A stretch of DNA of 64,000 nucleotides. It comes from Nitrospirota bacterium. GTDB lineage: Bacteria > Nitrospirota > Nitrospiria > JACQBW01. The notes under the pieces are model-generated. The model did not search any database, had not been told where the DNA came from, and was given only the letters and a program-made list of their open reading frames with translations. Of this stretch, positions 17,672 to 26,390 are shown piece after piece; positions within the stretch are counted from its first letter, which is position 1; every line of letters begins with the position of its first letter. The stretch lies in NCBI GenBank assembly GCA_016194305.1, contig JACQBW010000011.1, positions 62,001 to 126,000 of the forward strand, read 5' to 3'. The position numbers and the translations under genes were made by a program.

Positions 17672-18883
17672 ATGCCTACCTACACCTGCCGTCTCGCCAC
17701 GGCAGATGGAATCATTAAAGAAGAAAAATACGAAGGTGTTAGCGAAGAGACTTTAAAGGAGTCCCTGGAAAAAAAGGGATTCCTTGTTTTTTGGGTTAAA
17801 AAGGAAGCGGGATTTAGCCCCAAAAATATCCAGTTTCTGTCGAACAAGAAAATCTCGTCTCAGGAATTTCTGATTTTTAACTATGAATTGTCCGCTTTGA
17901 TCCGTTCCGGTCTTTCTATCCTGAAAGTATTTGATCTTCTCGAAGGAAGAGCGCTTATTCCCGGCTTTAAGCTGGCCCTCCAAGGCGTTCGAAAGGAGAT
18001 TGCAGGAGGCTCCACCATCTCGGACGCGCTTGCGCATTATCCGCGCTATTTTCCTGAAATCTATATCTCTTCGATCCGGGCTGGAGAAAAAAGCGGAAAT
18101 CTGGTTGAAATTTTAAATCGGTATATTCTCTTTTATAAGAAGATTCTGGCGGTTAGAAAAAAGATTGCGACCGCTTTAACCTACCCTCTTTTCTTAATGG
18201 TAGTTGGCGCGGGGGTCATCCTCTTCCTTCTGACGTATGTTTTGCCGACGTTTTCCGAAATATATTCCGATGCGAGACAAGAGCTCCCGTGGATCACCCA
18301 GGCGCTTATTTCGTTTGTTCATTTTTTAAAAGCCCGGTTCATCTGGATTATTCTCGCAGGAGGAGCATTTTTCTTTATTTCGAAAAAGTGGTTTTCGACG
18401 GAAAAGGGAATGGAATTGAAAGATACACTTATTCTCAATGTTCCTACTCTCGGAGAGATTGTCAAGACGCAGCAGGTGGTTACGATTGGACGTACGCTGG
18501 CGACCATCCTGAGCGGAGGAATAACCCTGGTCACAGGGCTGGAAATGGTCGCGCAGTCGCTCAACAACAGGAACTTTGCGAAAAGAGTTCATTTTTCCAT
18601 CCAGAAAGTCCGTGAAGGATCTACGCTCTCGGCGGCCTTTGGTTCAGCAAACCTGATGCCCAAAATTGCGCTGGAAATGATCGATGTCGGCGAAACGACC
18701 GGATCGCTTGAAGATATGCTAAACCAGATCTCCGATTTTCAGGAAGAGTTGTTAGATCAGAAACTGACTCGAATTACGACCTGGGTTGAGCCGGTTTTAC
18801 TACTCGTCATGGGCGTATTGGTTGCCATCATCCTTGTCGCGATGTATCTTCCCATATTCAATTTGGCGGGGACCCTCAAATGA
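17672..18883 (+). CDS. PilC/GspF-family inner-membrane platform protein (cluster I)
   Basis: A 403-residue polytopic membrane protein of the type IV pilus/type II secretion platform. An N-terminal region (MPTYTCRLATADGIIKEEKY) precedes two GspF domains, about residues 68-190 and 270-392. They carry the recurring motifs YELSALIRSGLSILKVFDLL and GRTLATILSGGITLVTGLEM. Three hydrophobic segments are visible near residues 170-190, 220-240 and 368-390. The platform transmits rotation of the PilB-type ATPase to pilin extraction. It opens a six-gene operon and overlaps the ATPase gene by four bases (ATGA). Confidence 0.9.
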   Translation: MPTYTCRLATADGIIKEEKYEGVSEETLKESLEKKGFLVFWVKKEAGFSPKNIQFLSNKKISSQEFLIFNYELSALIRSGLSILKVFDLLEGRALIPGFKLALQGVRKEIAGGSTISDALAHYPRYFPEIYISSIRAGEKSGNLVEILNRYILFYKKILAVRKKIATALTYPLFLMVVGAGVILFLLTYVLPTFSEIYSDARQELPWITQALISFVHFLKARFIWIILAGGAFFFISKKWFSTEKGMELKDTLILNVPTLGEIVKTQQVVTIGRTLATILSGGITLVTGLEMVAQSLNNRNFAKRVHFSIQKVREGSTLSAAFGSANLMPKIALEMIDVGETTGSLEDMLNQISDFQEELLDQKLTRITTWVEPVLLLVMGVLVAIILVAMYLPIFNLAGTLK

Positions 18884-20607
18884 GAATTGTACCGAAAAGC
18901 AGCGATTCAATCGTTAAAAAATTAATTGAAAAAGGATGGGTCAAAGAAGAGACGATCCAGACTCTTTTTCCTGATGGCGTCGGGGGCAAAAACATCAACG
19001 TCGTTGAAGAGCTTCTTAAATCTGAAACGGTCTCGCAGGAGCAGATGGCGACACTCTTTTCAGAATTGTTCCAGCTCCCTTATGAACCGCTCAAAGACTT
19101 CAGAATGGACCAGAAATTTTTCCAAACGATTCCGGTGGAGCTGATGTACCGGTACCCATTTGTCCCCTTTGAAGAAAATGACGGCATTTTGACCATTGTG
19201 ATTTCGAATCCTATTCATGCGTCTGCCCTGGATGAATTAGAACTTGTCTTGAATAAAAGCCTGAAATTTAAAATTGGAACCCGGCAAAGTATCCTGGACA
19301 CGCTTAAAAAATCGGAAGGTTCAAGCCAGGTTTTGAGAAAAATTGAGGAAGATTTTAAGCCCCAGCTAATTCGGGAAACGGACGAAGGGGAAGAGTCCCT
19401 TTCAATTGAAAAGCTTTCCAAAGATTCCAGTCCGGTCATCCGGTTGGTCGACACGATTATTTTAACGGCACTTCAGAAAAGGGCCAGCGATATACATATT
19501 GAAGCTTCTGACCGGCAGGTGGAAGTCAAATACCGAATCGACGGAGCCCTCTATCAGGCCATGGAACCGCTTGATGCTCAGTTTCATGCCCCTTTGATAT
19601 CCAGAATCAAAGTTATGTCGGAACTCGATATTGCCGAAAGAAGAGTTCCGCAGGATGGCCGGTTTAAACTCAAACTGGATAATAAGAAGGTCGATTTCCG
19701 GGTGTCAATTTTGCCCAGCATTTTCGGTGAAGACGTGGTGATTCGAATTCTCGACAAAGAATATATTGCGACGGATATTAACGAACTCCGCCTGGAACGT
19801 CTCGGGTTCAATCCGGGAGATTTGAAAAAATTCCGAAAAGCCATCATCGAACCCTACGGCATGGTTCTTGTCACGGGACCGACCGGAAGCGGAAAGACGA
19901 CCACATTATATGCCGCGATCACCGAAATCAAGAGCTCCGAAGATAAATTTATCACAATTGAAGATCCTGTCGAATATCAGTTGGGCCATGTCGTACAGAT
20001 TCCGGTCAATGAGAAAAAGGGACTGACGTTTGCCCGGGGACTTAGGTCGATCCTCCGGCATGACCCGGATAAGATCATGGTTGGAGAAATCCGGGATGCT
20101 GAAACAGCGCAGATCGCAATTCAGTCGGCATTAACCGGTCATCTGGTTTTTACAACTGTTCATGCGAATAACGCGTTTGACGTGGTCGGTCGATTTACCA
20201 ATATGGGAATTGAACCATACAATTTTGTGTCATCGCTCAATTGCATTCTGGCCCAAAGACTGGTCCGAACCCTCTGCATGGATTGCAGGGAAGAGGCCCC
20301 GATCTCAAGTCAGTTGATGGAAGATTCCGGATTAACACAGGATGTCGTATACACCCACAAGTTTTATCTTGCGAAAGGCTGCCCGGAGTGTAATGGAACC
20401 GGTTTTAAAGGAAGAAAAGCCATTACAGAATTTCTGGACCTCTCGGATACCATCCGGGAGATGATTCTTGTCCGTAGGCCGGCCTCTGAAATTAGAAAAG
20501 AAGCGGTAAAAGAAGGAATGACAACACTTCGGCAATCCGGTCTGGAAAAAGTATACCGGGGAGAGACCACGCTGAGAGAAATCAACCGGGTGACCTTTAT
20601 AGAATAG
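18880..20607 (+). CDS. PilB/GspE-family assembly ATPase (cluster I)
   Basis: A 575-residue secretion ATPase that powers pilin or pseudopilin assembly. The N-terminal 150 residues form a GspE/MshEN-type domain (LPYEPLKDFRMDQKFFQTIP). Walker A is TGPTGSGKTTTLY near residue 330, followed by the Asp box (EDPVEYQLGHVVQIPV), Walker B (KIMVGEIRDAETA) and His box (LTGHLVFTTVHANNA). A tetracysteine zinc motif is present (LCMDC and GCPEC). These features point to an extension ATPase rather than retraction PilT. It is coupled to the preceding PilC-like gene and is followed by a palindromic repeat. Confidence 0.92.
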   Translation: MRIVPKSSDSIVKKLIEKGWVKEETIQTLFPDGVGGKNINVVEELLKSETVSQEQMATLFSELFQLPYEPLKDFRMDQKFFQTIPVELMYRYPFVPFEENDGILTIVISNPIHASALDELELVLNKSLKFKIGTRQSILDTLKKSEGSSQVLRKIEEDFKPQLIRETDEGEESLSIEKLSKDSSPVIRLVDTIILTALQKRASDIHIEASDRQVEVKYRIDGALYQAMEPLDAQFHAPLISRIKVMSELDIAERRVPQDGRFKLKLDNKKVDFRVSILPSIFGEDVVIRILDKEYIATDINELRLERLGFNPGDLKKFRKAIIEPYGMVLVTGPTGSGKTTTLYAAITEIKSSEDKFITIEDPVEYQLGHVVQIPVNEKKGLTFARGLRSILRHDPDKIMVGEIRDAETAQIAIQSALTGHLVFTTVHANNAFDVVGRFTNMGIEPYNFVSSLNCILAQRLVRTLCMDCREEAPISSQLMEDSGLTQDVVYTHKFYLAKGCPECNGTGFKGRKAITEFLDLSDTIREMILVRRPASEIRKEAVKEGMTTLRQSGLEKVYRGETTLREINRVTFIE

Positions 20608-20730
20608 GCGTTTGTTGAAAAGGCTTCATTTGCTTTGTTCTCGTCGCTCGGTAATCCTCACGTACGTTTTATGTGCGCTCCGGTTGCCTCGTTCCTGCGG
20701 CCTCGCAACTAAAGCCTTTTGATCAAGCGC
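20608..20730. repeat. Palindromic dispersed repeat, copy S (123 bp)
   Basis: An imperfect palindrome filling the gap directly after the cluster I ATPase stop. The outer arms are 20608-20626 and 20712-20730, 16 of 19 positions complementary. The core at 20656-20683 begins CCTCACGTACG and matches copies at 56969-57092 and (inverted) 32235-32355. The arms differ between copies while staying self-complementary within each. It looks like a REP- or MITE-like element; no transposase is nearby. Confidence 0.75.
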
Positions 20731-20796
20731 TTTTCCAGGCACGGGATAAATCTATCTAAAATGATTAAACCTGGTTACATTTTAATCAGAAGCTTT

Positions 20797-20825
20797 TTGA
20801 CAAGTTTGAAGAATTGAGTTGTATT
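20797..20825 (+). promoter_or_regulatory. Predicted sigma-70 promoter before the PilM-like gene
   Basis: A perfect TTGACA at 20797-20802 is followed after 17 bases by TGTATT (4/6). The start codon lies only 17 bases beyond, giving a very short leader. It suggests that genes 20842-23445 can be transcribed separately from the upstream pilC-pilB pair. Confidence 0.5.
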
Positions 20826-20841
20826 TAGTGAGGTATAAAAC

Positions 20842-21840
20842 ATGACGCTCTTTTCATCCTTAAAAGCAGGATTGCATATTGGCAAGGATTACCTTTCTTT
20901 TGCTATTTTAAAACAGAAAAGAGGAGGATTCGAGATTCAGGATTTCGAGCTGATCTTTCTATCCAAGAATGCGGTCCGCCATTCGCCAACCGAATCAAAT
21001 ATTTTAAGCAGCCAGGAAATCCGGGATCATCTTCAGAAAGTATTTGCTGACCGGCCGGAAATCAAATCAATCTCTTTGAGTCTTCCCGATCTCAGTTCCC
21101 GTATGGTGCTCATTGAAATCAAGAACGAAATTCCTCCTCTGATTGAATTGAACCAGATGATTAAATGGAATATGGAGCAAAAATTCGTCACGGAAATCGG
21201 AGAATCCCGCTTCTCCCATCAGCTGATCGGCCAGTCGGACAAAAGTTTTAAAAATAAGGCTGAATCGGGAATTTCAAAAAAATACTTCCTTATTCTTGGA
21301 ACCGCCGTTTTAAAGAATATCCTTGCTGAATACGAAGGCCCGCTGCTTTCATTTCAACGGATTCCAAAAGTCATCAATTCTGCATCGCTCAATATCTTTA
21401 ACCTTTATCATGATCTCATCTTCGATCAGTATAAGAGCGAAAACTTCCTTTTTTTATCCGTATTGGACAACTATTTTACATTGATGGTTTTCGAAAAGAA
21501 AATTCTACAATATATTCGGACCGTCGGATTGCGGAGCTCCGAAGACGGTATGGAAGGAAAGATTGATGAGAACAACCAGCTCAAAATCGTCAATGAAATT
21601 GAAACCGCCTTGCAGTATCATTATCGAGACGCAGAGTTAATTTCCGAAGTTCAACTTTATATGACCGGTCTTCGGGAAATTCCGAATTCGGTTTTGGACG
21701 CCGCCGGGCGGCACCATTTAAAAGTCTTATTATTGACGCCGCGGCTCTTTCCCGGGTTGGATAGAAATGAACTGATTAGAAATGGGGATATGTTTCAGCT
21801 CTCTCCGGCCATTGCCGCTGCGGCAGGAGCAATCATTTGA
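20842..21840 (+). CDS. PilM/GspL-like actin-fold protein (cluster I)
   Basis: A 332-residue protein that I place in the PilM/GspL-cytoplasmic superfamily by position and pattern. The N-terminus LKAGLHIGKDYLSFAILKQK resembles the first phosphate strand of PilM (GIDIGxxxIK), and IPPLIELNQMIKWNMEQKF corresponds to the typical PilM segment with a conserved W near residue 110. The sequence is clearly diverged: the nucleotide-binding glycines are poorly kept. In pili PilM binds the cytoplasmic N-terminus of PilN. The next gene begins at a TTG overlapping its stop. Confidence 0.7.
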   Translation: MTLFSSLKAGLHIGKDYLSFAILKQKRGGFEIQDFELIFLSKNAVRHSPTESNILSSQEIRDHLQKVFADRPEIKSISLSLPDLSSRMVLIEIKNEIPPLIELNQMIKWNMEQKFVTEIGESRFSHQLIGQSDKSFKNKAESGISKKYFLILGTAVLKNILAEYEGPLLSFQRIPKVINSASLNIFNLYHDLIFDQYKSENFLFLSVLDNYFTLMVFEKKILQYIRTVGLRSSEDGMEGKIDENNQLKIVNEIETALQYHYRDAELISEVQLYMTGLREIPNSVLDAAGRHHLKVLLLTPRLFPGLDRNELIRNGDMFQLSPAIAAAAGAII

Positions 21841-22376
21841 AGTTTACGACCAATTTTTCAGAATTTCCCAACCGTTCAAAGCAAGTGTCGAAATGGGTTC
21901 TCGCAGTCCTGGCTCTGGTCACGGTCGGCTTCCTCTACTATTCCTATCGGCTATCGGAATGGAACCGGTTTGAGACGAACCACCTTCAGGCCAGCATCGA
22001 TCGTCTACAACTTTTAATTGAAAAAGAAAAGAGTGGAGAAAAAGGGACCTCCGATGCCAAGAAACTCGACCAGAAAGTGGCATTGGTCAATGAAATTATC
22101 ATAAAAAAGTCATTTTCTTGGACAGGGTTTCTAAATAGCCTTGAGAAAGCGACACCGAAAGACATCTCCATTAAGAAAATCGAACCGCATTTTAATGATT
22201 TTTCGGTTAACCTGTCGGGCGAGGCGTTGACTTTGAAAGAACTTACTAATCTGATTCTTTCCCTGGAGCGGAAGCCGCAATTCAGCAATGTCTTTCTATT
22301 AGATCAAAAACAGACGATCAACAACCGGACCGACTTTTTGATTCACCTGAATTATAAAGAAAAAGATAAAATATGA
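21837..22376 (+). CDS. PilN-like inner-membrane protein (cluster I)
   Basis: A 179-residue bitopic protein: a short cytoplasmic N-terminus (MKFTTNFSEFPNRSKQVSKW), one transmembrane helix at about 21-38, a coiled-coil region to about residue 75, then a ferredoxin-like periplasmic domain (KKIEPHFNDFSVNLSGEALT). This is the PilN layout. The TTG start at 21837 overlaps the upstream TGA and is preceded by AGGAG, so translation is probably coupled to the PilM-like gene. Confidence 0.72.
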   Translation: MKFTTNFSEFPNRSKQVSKWVLAVLALVTVGFLYYSYRLSEWNRFETNHLQASIDRLQLLIEKEKSGEKGTSDAKKLDQKVALVNEIIIKKSFSWTGFLNSLEKATPKDISIKKIEPHFNDFSVNLSGEALTLKELTNLILSLERKPQFSNVFLLDQKQTINNRTDFLIHLNYKEKDKI

Positions 22377-22894
22377 ATTTGTTTAATCGTTTTGAAATGT
22401 ATAAGAGAGAAGCCGTTGTCGCAATTATATTGATTGGGATCATATTTTTTTCCTTCTTTTTCTTTTTGCAGGCTTCAAAACAATCTCTTGAAAATAAGGA
22501 AGTACAATGGAAAGAGACGCGGAAACAGATGGATGCTGTTCTGCGGAGAAAAAAGGTGGAACGGGACCTCGACCAATTTGTCAATCTGCTTGAAGATCAG
22601 CAGAATTATGCGGACGTGATTAATCGGCCGATGGTCATCGCCAAAAAATATCATCTGACGGTTCCTTCGGTTATTTATCAGAAAGAGAAAGTGGAACAAG
22701 AATTCCTGCGGGTTTCTTTTGCTTTCTCGGTTATTGGCAAATACGAATCGATTCGGGAATTTATTGCGGATATTGAATCAGCTAAATCCCTCTATGTGAT
22801 TGAAGATATGAATCTTGGTAAATCGAGCAAGGAGGGGAGCCTGCTTGAACTTCAATTGAAAATGATCACGTTGTTAAAAACAAATAAAATATGA
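22373..22894 (+). CDS. PilO-like inner-membrane protein (cluster I)
   Basis: A 173-residue bitopic protein with a transmembrane helix at about residues 16-35, a coiled-coil stretch (SLENKEVQWKETRKQMDAVL), and a C-terminal domain of the PilO type (FAFSVIGKYESIREFIADIE). PilN and PilO heterodimerise in the periplasm and link the cytoplasmic platform to the outer ring. It overlaps both neighbours by four bases (ATGA). The family call rests on layout and order, as individual PilO sequences are poorly conserved. Confidence 0.72.
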   Translation: MNLFNRFEMYKREAVVAIILIGIIFFSFFFFLQASKQSLENKEVQWKETRKQMDAVLRRKKVERDLDQFVNLLEDQQNYADVINRPMVIAKKYHLTVPSVIYQKEKVEQEFLRVSFAFSVIGKYESIREFIADIESAKSLYVIEDMNLGKSSKEGSLLELQLKMITLLKTNKI

Positions 22895-23445
22895 CACAGA
22901 CTCGAAAAACGCTGGCACTCCTGTTTCTCATGGCACTCTGGGTGGCGGTATTTATTTATCAATACAACCATCAGCTGGAGGAGAAACATCTCCCTTTAAA
23001 ATATAAAAAAGGAGATGTTTCTCCTCCAGCGGCTGTTTTCAATTCTACAGACTCCACGGTCCGCCTTGACCTGCTCAGGGCGTCCCCTCAGCCATTGACC
23101 ATCACGAAGAACATATTTGAACCGATTCATATTTATGTTCCCCCTCCGCCCAAAGTGGAGCCTCCTCCTCCCCCACCTCCAGTTTATGTCCCCCCTCCTC
23201 CGACTCCTGAGGAGATTGCCAGGGCACAAGCAACAAAAAGTCTCTCGGAATTTAAATATTTGGGCTATCTCGACAGGGGAAAAAGCAAAGAACAAGGATT
23301 CTTTTCCCGCGGGGGTGAGCTTTTTAATGTCGGCAAGGGCGAGACAATTGTGGGGAGTTTTATCCTGAAAGATCTAAATCCCAATCAAGCTGTCCTAAGA
23401 GATAAAGCGACCGGCGTAGAATCGACGTTGATCCTTTCTCAATAA
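22891..23445 (+). CDS. PilP/GspC-like protein with proline-rich linker (cluster I)
   Basis: A 184-residue protein with an N-terminal transmembrane anchor (about 8-24), a low-complexity proline linker at about 83-108 (PPPPKVEPPPPPPP and continuing), and a C-terminal beta domain (FKYLGYLDRGKSKEQGFFSR, GELFNVGKGETI) like the HR/PilP domain that contacts a secretin in GspC and PilP. No secretin gene is present in cluster I. A perfect 20-bp inverted repeat occupies codons near 28-46. It overlaps the PilO-like gene. Confidence 0.7.
   Translation: MTQTRKTLALLFLMALWVAVFIYQYNHQLEEKHLPLKYKKGDVSPPAAVFNSTDSTVRLDLLRASPQPLTITKNIFEPIHIYVPPPPKVEPPPPPPPVYVPPPPTPEEIARAQATKSLSEFKYLGYLDRGKSKEQGFFSRGGELFNVGKGETIVGSFILKDLNPNQAVLRDKATGVESTLILSQ
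22974..23030. repeat. Perfect 20-bp inverted repeat inside the PilP/GspC-like gene
   Basis: The arm at 22974-22993 is the exact reverse complement of the arm at 23011-23030, with a 17-base A/T-rich loop. It lies wholly inside the coding region between the membrane anchor and the proline linker, so the mRNA would form a very stable hairpin. The reading frame is intact through it. Confidence 0.9.
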
Positions 23446-23451
23446 ACCACT

Positions 23452-23769
23452 ATGACCGAGTTTATTGTCATTTTGATTACCTGTCCATCGTCGGAAGAGG
23501 CCGAAAAAATTACCAGGATTCTCGTTTCGGAAAAACTAATTGCGTGTGGAAATATGATATCCGCGGTGAATTCTCTTTTTTACTGGCAAGGAGAAATTTC
23601 TCAAGAAAAAGAAACGCTGATTGTCGCAAAATCGGTAAAAAACCTCTTTCCTGCGATAGTTCAAAGAGTAAAATCGCTTCATTCCTATACGGTTCCGGAA
23701 ATTATTGCACTTCCTCTGGTTGAAGGGTCGGAGGAGTATTTACACTGGATTGAAGAAACACTGCTATGA
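23452..23769 (+). CDS. cutA: Divalent-cation tolerance protein CutA
   Basis: A 105-residue trimeric ferredoxin-fold protein of the CutA1 family. Family signatures are CPSSEEAEKITRILVSEKLI, ACGNMISAVNSLFYWQGEI and HSYTVPEIIALPLVEGSEEY followed by LHWI. It was linked to copper tolerance in Escherichia coli, but its biochemical role is unclear. It starts seven bases after the cluster I operon and may be cotranscribed. Confidence 0.93.
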   Translation: MTEFIVILITCPSSEEAEKITRILVSEKLIACGNMISAVNSLFYWQGEISQEKETLIVAKSVKNLFPAIVQRVKSLHSYTVPEIIALPLVEGSEEYLHWIEETLL

Positions 23770-23978
23770 TTTTGGATGCTCATTGAAACACCGCAGGCTG
23801 CCTACCTGCGTCAAAACTGCACCTACGAATCGTGTATTGAGAGTATGGACCAGAGTTGTGGAATTCTGGAAGAAAGAGAATATCCGGTTGCGGTTAGAGA
23901 CTTAACATTTTCTGTCTTGGGTGGTACTTATTAATAGCTTGTGTTTTTGGTCCGAAGTCGATTATTCGGAAGCAGAAT

Positions 23979-24875
23979 TTACTTCTGCGCGACATTAAAT
24001 GAATTCATTTTTGGAACAAATGCTCGACGCTCAATAACGGTGGGATATTTAGTCTTATCGTCATCATTGGCAACATAATCCAGGTAAATATCCACCTCTA
24101 ATTGTTTTGTGCCATGAATAATACTCAAGTAGTTTTGTTCATTAAAATAAGTAGTAATGATTTTGGTGTTATGGGGTGGTAAAAATATACTGTGATGAAT
24201 ATCGGTCTCAGCGTGATTATCTAAATTAATAACCAGGCGGGTTTTGACAAAAGCGCCGATAGCTCCGGAATTTTCAAGGATATTTACTAATTCGTACAGT
24301 CCCCCTTTTGTTTTCATTTCCGTTTTCAAAACATATACGTCTGGCTTGTCCTTAGATTTCGAAACAATTCGAGGGGACTTTTGACGTCGTTTTATTAACA
24401 AGCCTTGATTCGTCGCAGTTAGACTTTGAACGAAGTTATTTCTCTCCTCCAATTGATTACTTAATTGCACGTTGTTATTTTCTAGTTTTTCTGCCTTTAT
24501 TTCAATTCTTGCAATCTCTTTATTTTTGTCCTGAATTTCTAATTCGTGTTCGCTCCAGGAAAAATAGGAAGAAAAAACAAAATAAATAGTAAATCCAAAG
24601 AACCAAAATAACATCTCATTAAGCTTTGGAAAGCTAAAATATTTTCTGAAAAAACGATTATAAACGAAGGAAATTGTTCCAAGGCTTATTAACGTATATA
24701 TCGTATGCAGATGCCATACAATTGATTTGAGCCACAATTTGATCTCATATAGGTGTTGTAGCATCTTGGAATAGTACCAAAACCTTACCAGTGTATCAAA
24801 GATAATCACTTCTAACCTACACTGTTTATTGACGGAACAGGACTGAAGAGGTCTGGAAGAACTAAAATATTCCAT
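23979..24875 (-). CDS. Membrane protein with coiled coil, unknown function
   Basis: A 298-residue protein. Two or three hydrophobic segments lie at about residues 48-70 and 88-106. They are followed by a coiled coil at about 110-150 (KNKEIARIEIKAEKLENNNV) and a soluble C-terminal domain of about 130 residues containing LVINLDNHAETDIHHSIFLP. GGAG seven bases before the ATG at 24875 supports that start; another ATG at 24764 has no such site. The DNA is AT-rich compared with the flanks (18 G/C in the 60 bases from 24541). I do not recognise the family. Confidence 0.7.
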   Translation of the reverse strand: MEYFSSSRPLQSCSVNKQCRLEVIIFDTLVRFWYYSKMLQHLYEIKLWLKSIVWHLHTIYTLISLGTISFVYNRFFRKYFSFPKLNEMLFWFFGFTIYFVFSSYFSWSEHELEIQDKNKEIARIEIKAEKLENNNVQLSNQLEERNNFVQSLTATNQGLLIKRRQKSPRIVSKSKDKPDVYVLKTEMKTKGGLYELVNILENSGAIGAFVKTRLVINLDNHAETDIHHSIFLPPHNTKIITTYFNEQNYLSIIHGTKQLEVDIYLDYVANDDDKTKYPTVIERRAFVPKMNSFNVAQK

Positions 24876-24981
24876 CTTTTAGCTCCAGTTAATGATATTT
24901 AAAACTTGTTGGGAAAATAAAAGCTTTTCTAAAACCAAAAAATATATCATTCTGTTCAAGTAATACATTGGGGAATCGTAA

Positions 24982-26118
24982 ATGAAGAAGAGTAGATGTT
25001 ATTTCTTTTTGGCTATTCGCTTGGCAATTGTGTTTCTGATTAGTATTCCCTTTCCCAGAATGATAAGGGCGGGTGTCTCCAACAATGATTTAATCGCATC
25101 TGGAAGCGCTCACACATGTCGGACTCAATCAAGTGGGATAGTGGTCTGTTGGGGAGACAATCGGTATGGACAGCTTGGTGATGGATCAATGGTAAACTCA
25201 TTAGTGCCTGTAAAAGTTATCGGATTAACTGAAGCTGTTGCAATTGCTGCAGGGGATTGGCATTCTTGTGCGGTGCTAAAAAATGGGGAAGTAAAATGTT
25301 GGGGAGCGAATAAATTGGGTCAGCTGGGATATACTGGTTCCCTCGAGCCTTCACCAAAGCCTATCTCAGTTCATATAAATTCGGCCACTCAAATTGTTGC
25401 GGGAAGAACGCACACCTGTGCTTTGTTAACCGACGGGACTGTTTCCTGTTGGGGGGACAATAGAAACAGCCAAACTGGAGTTCAAAGAGAGTCCATGGCA
25501 AAACCTTCTTTACCTGTCATCGTTCCTAAAATTATGAATGTTGTTTCGATAGCTGCTGGGAATGAACATTCCTGCGCCGCACAGTCAGATGGAAGTCTAT
25601 TCTGCTGGGGAGATAATCATTTTGGGCAACTAGGTACAGGTATCCAAGCCCATCAATTTTTTCCACCGAGTAAGGTTCCGATATCTGGAGAAGCTCTTGT
25701 AGTTACGGCAGGGCGTCGCCATTCCTGTGCCCTGCTAAAGGATCATACAGTACAATGTTGGGGAAAGGGATTTGAGGGGCAGCTCGGCGATGGCAGAAAA
25801 AAAGATTCACTAACTCCTGTCAAGGTAACAAATCTAAATCCTAATGGAGTTTTAATTGCATTCAATCATATTTTGACCATTTCATCCGGGAGCCAACACA
25901 CCTGCGCACTCTTGGAAAACCGGGAGGTTCATTGTTGGGGTAGCAATTATTCTGGTCAATTAGGCACATTTCATGAAGATTTTTCTCCCCAACCAGTGTT
26001 TTCAGGTCTATCCGATGTAGTCTCCTTGAGCGCAGGAGGATGGCACACCTGCGCGATTTTTTCAAATGGAGAAACTAAATGTGTTGGCAAATTACAACCA
26101 ACAGGCCCCGAGGACTAG
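24982..26118 (+). CDS. Secreted seven-blade RCC1-repeat beta-propeller protein
   Basis: A 378-residue exported protein with a signal peptide at about 1-29. It consists of seven RCC1 repeats, each beginning G-x-x-H-(S/T)-C-A and reaching CWG about 15 residues later (for example GRTHTCALLTDGTVSCWGDN). Each blade carries the same two cysteines, likely a disulfide per blade in the periplasm or outside the cell. Seven blades make a closed propeller. Bacterial RCC1 proteins are poorly characterised; binding of a protein or surface ligand is the reasonable guess. It lies alone in an AT-rich accessory stretch. Confidence 0.88.
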   Translation: MKKSRCYFFLAIRLAIVFLISIPFPRMIRAGVSNNDLIASGSAHTCRTQSSGIVVCWGDNRYGQLGDGSMVNSLVPVKVIGLTEAVAIAAGDWHSCAVLKNGEVKCWGANKLGQLGYTGSLEPSPKPISVHINSATQIVAGRTHTCALLTDGTVSCWGDNRNSQTGVQRESMAKPSLPVIVPKIMNVVSIAAGNEHSCAAQSDGSLFCWGDNHFGQLGTGIQAHQFFPPSKVPISGEALVVTAGRRHSCALLKDHTVQCWGKGFEGQLGDGRKKDSLTPVKVTNLNPNGVLIAFNHILTISSGSQHTCALLENREVHCWGSNYSGQLGTFHEDFSPQPVFSGLSDVVSLSAGGWHTCAIFSNGETKCVGKLQPTGPED

Positions 26119-26390
26119 GTATCCTGGATTCAAACTTATAAAAGCCAAAAAAGACATGTGACGTTGCCATTTCCAAAGTTTCATGTGTTGTACACACATA
26201 GAATTGTCCCTAACATGGTCGCATTACCTCGGCCTTCCAGATATCGCTCGTTGTTGCGCAATTTGAAGTATTTCGATGTTTCATTTCCTTTTTCCCAATC
26301 GAATGAAATCACTTAATCTGCCCAATTAACGATTTCATAGCATTGTTTTCTTCCTTAGAGGTAAAATAATTGTAAGCTGAGATTTTCGCT

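Noticed and set aside
23705-23905. Reading frame extending past cutA
   Set aside because: It begins inside cutA in another frame and has no ribosome binding site; the cutA frame is clearly the real one.
25090-26100. Regular spacing of similar DNA segments, considered as a CRISPR or tandem repeat
   Set aside because: The periodicity follows RCC1 protein blades in one open frame and the DNA repeats are diverged; no spacers are present.
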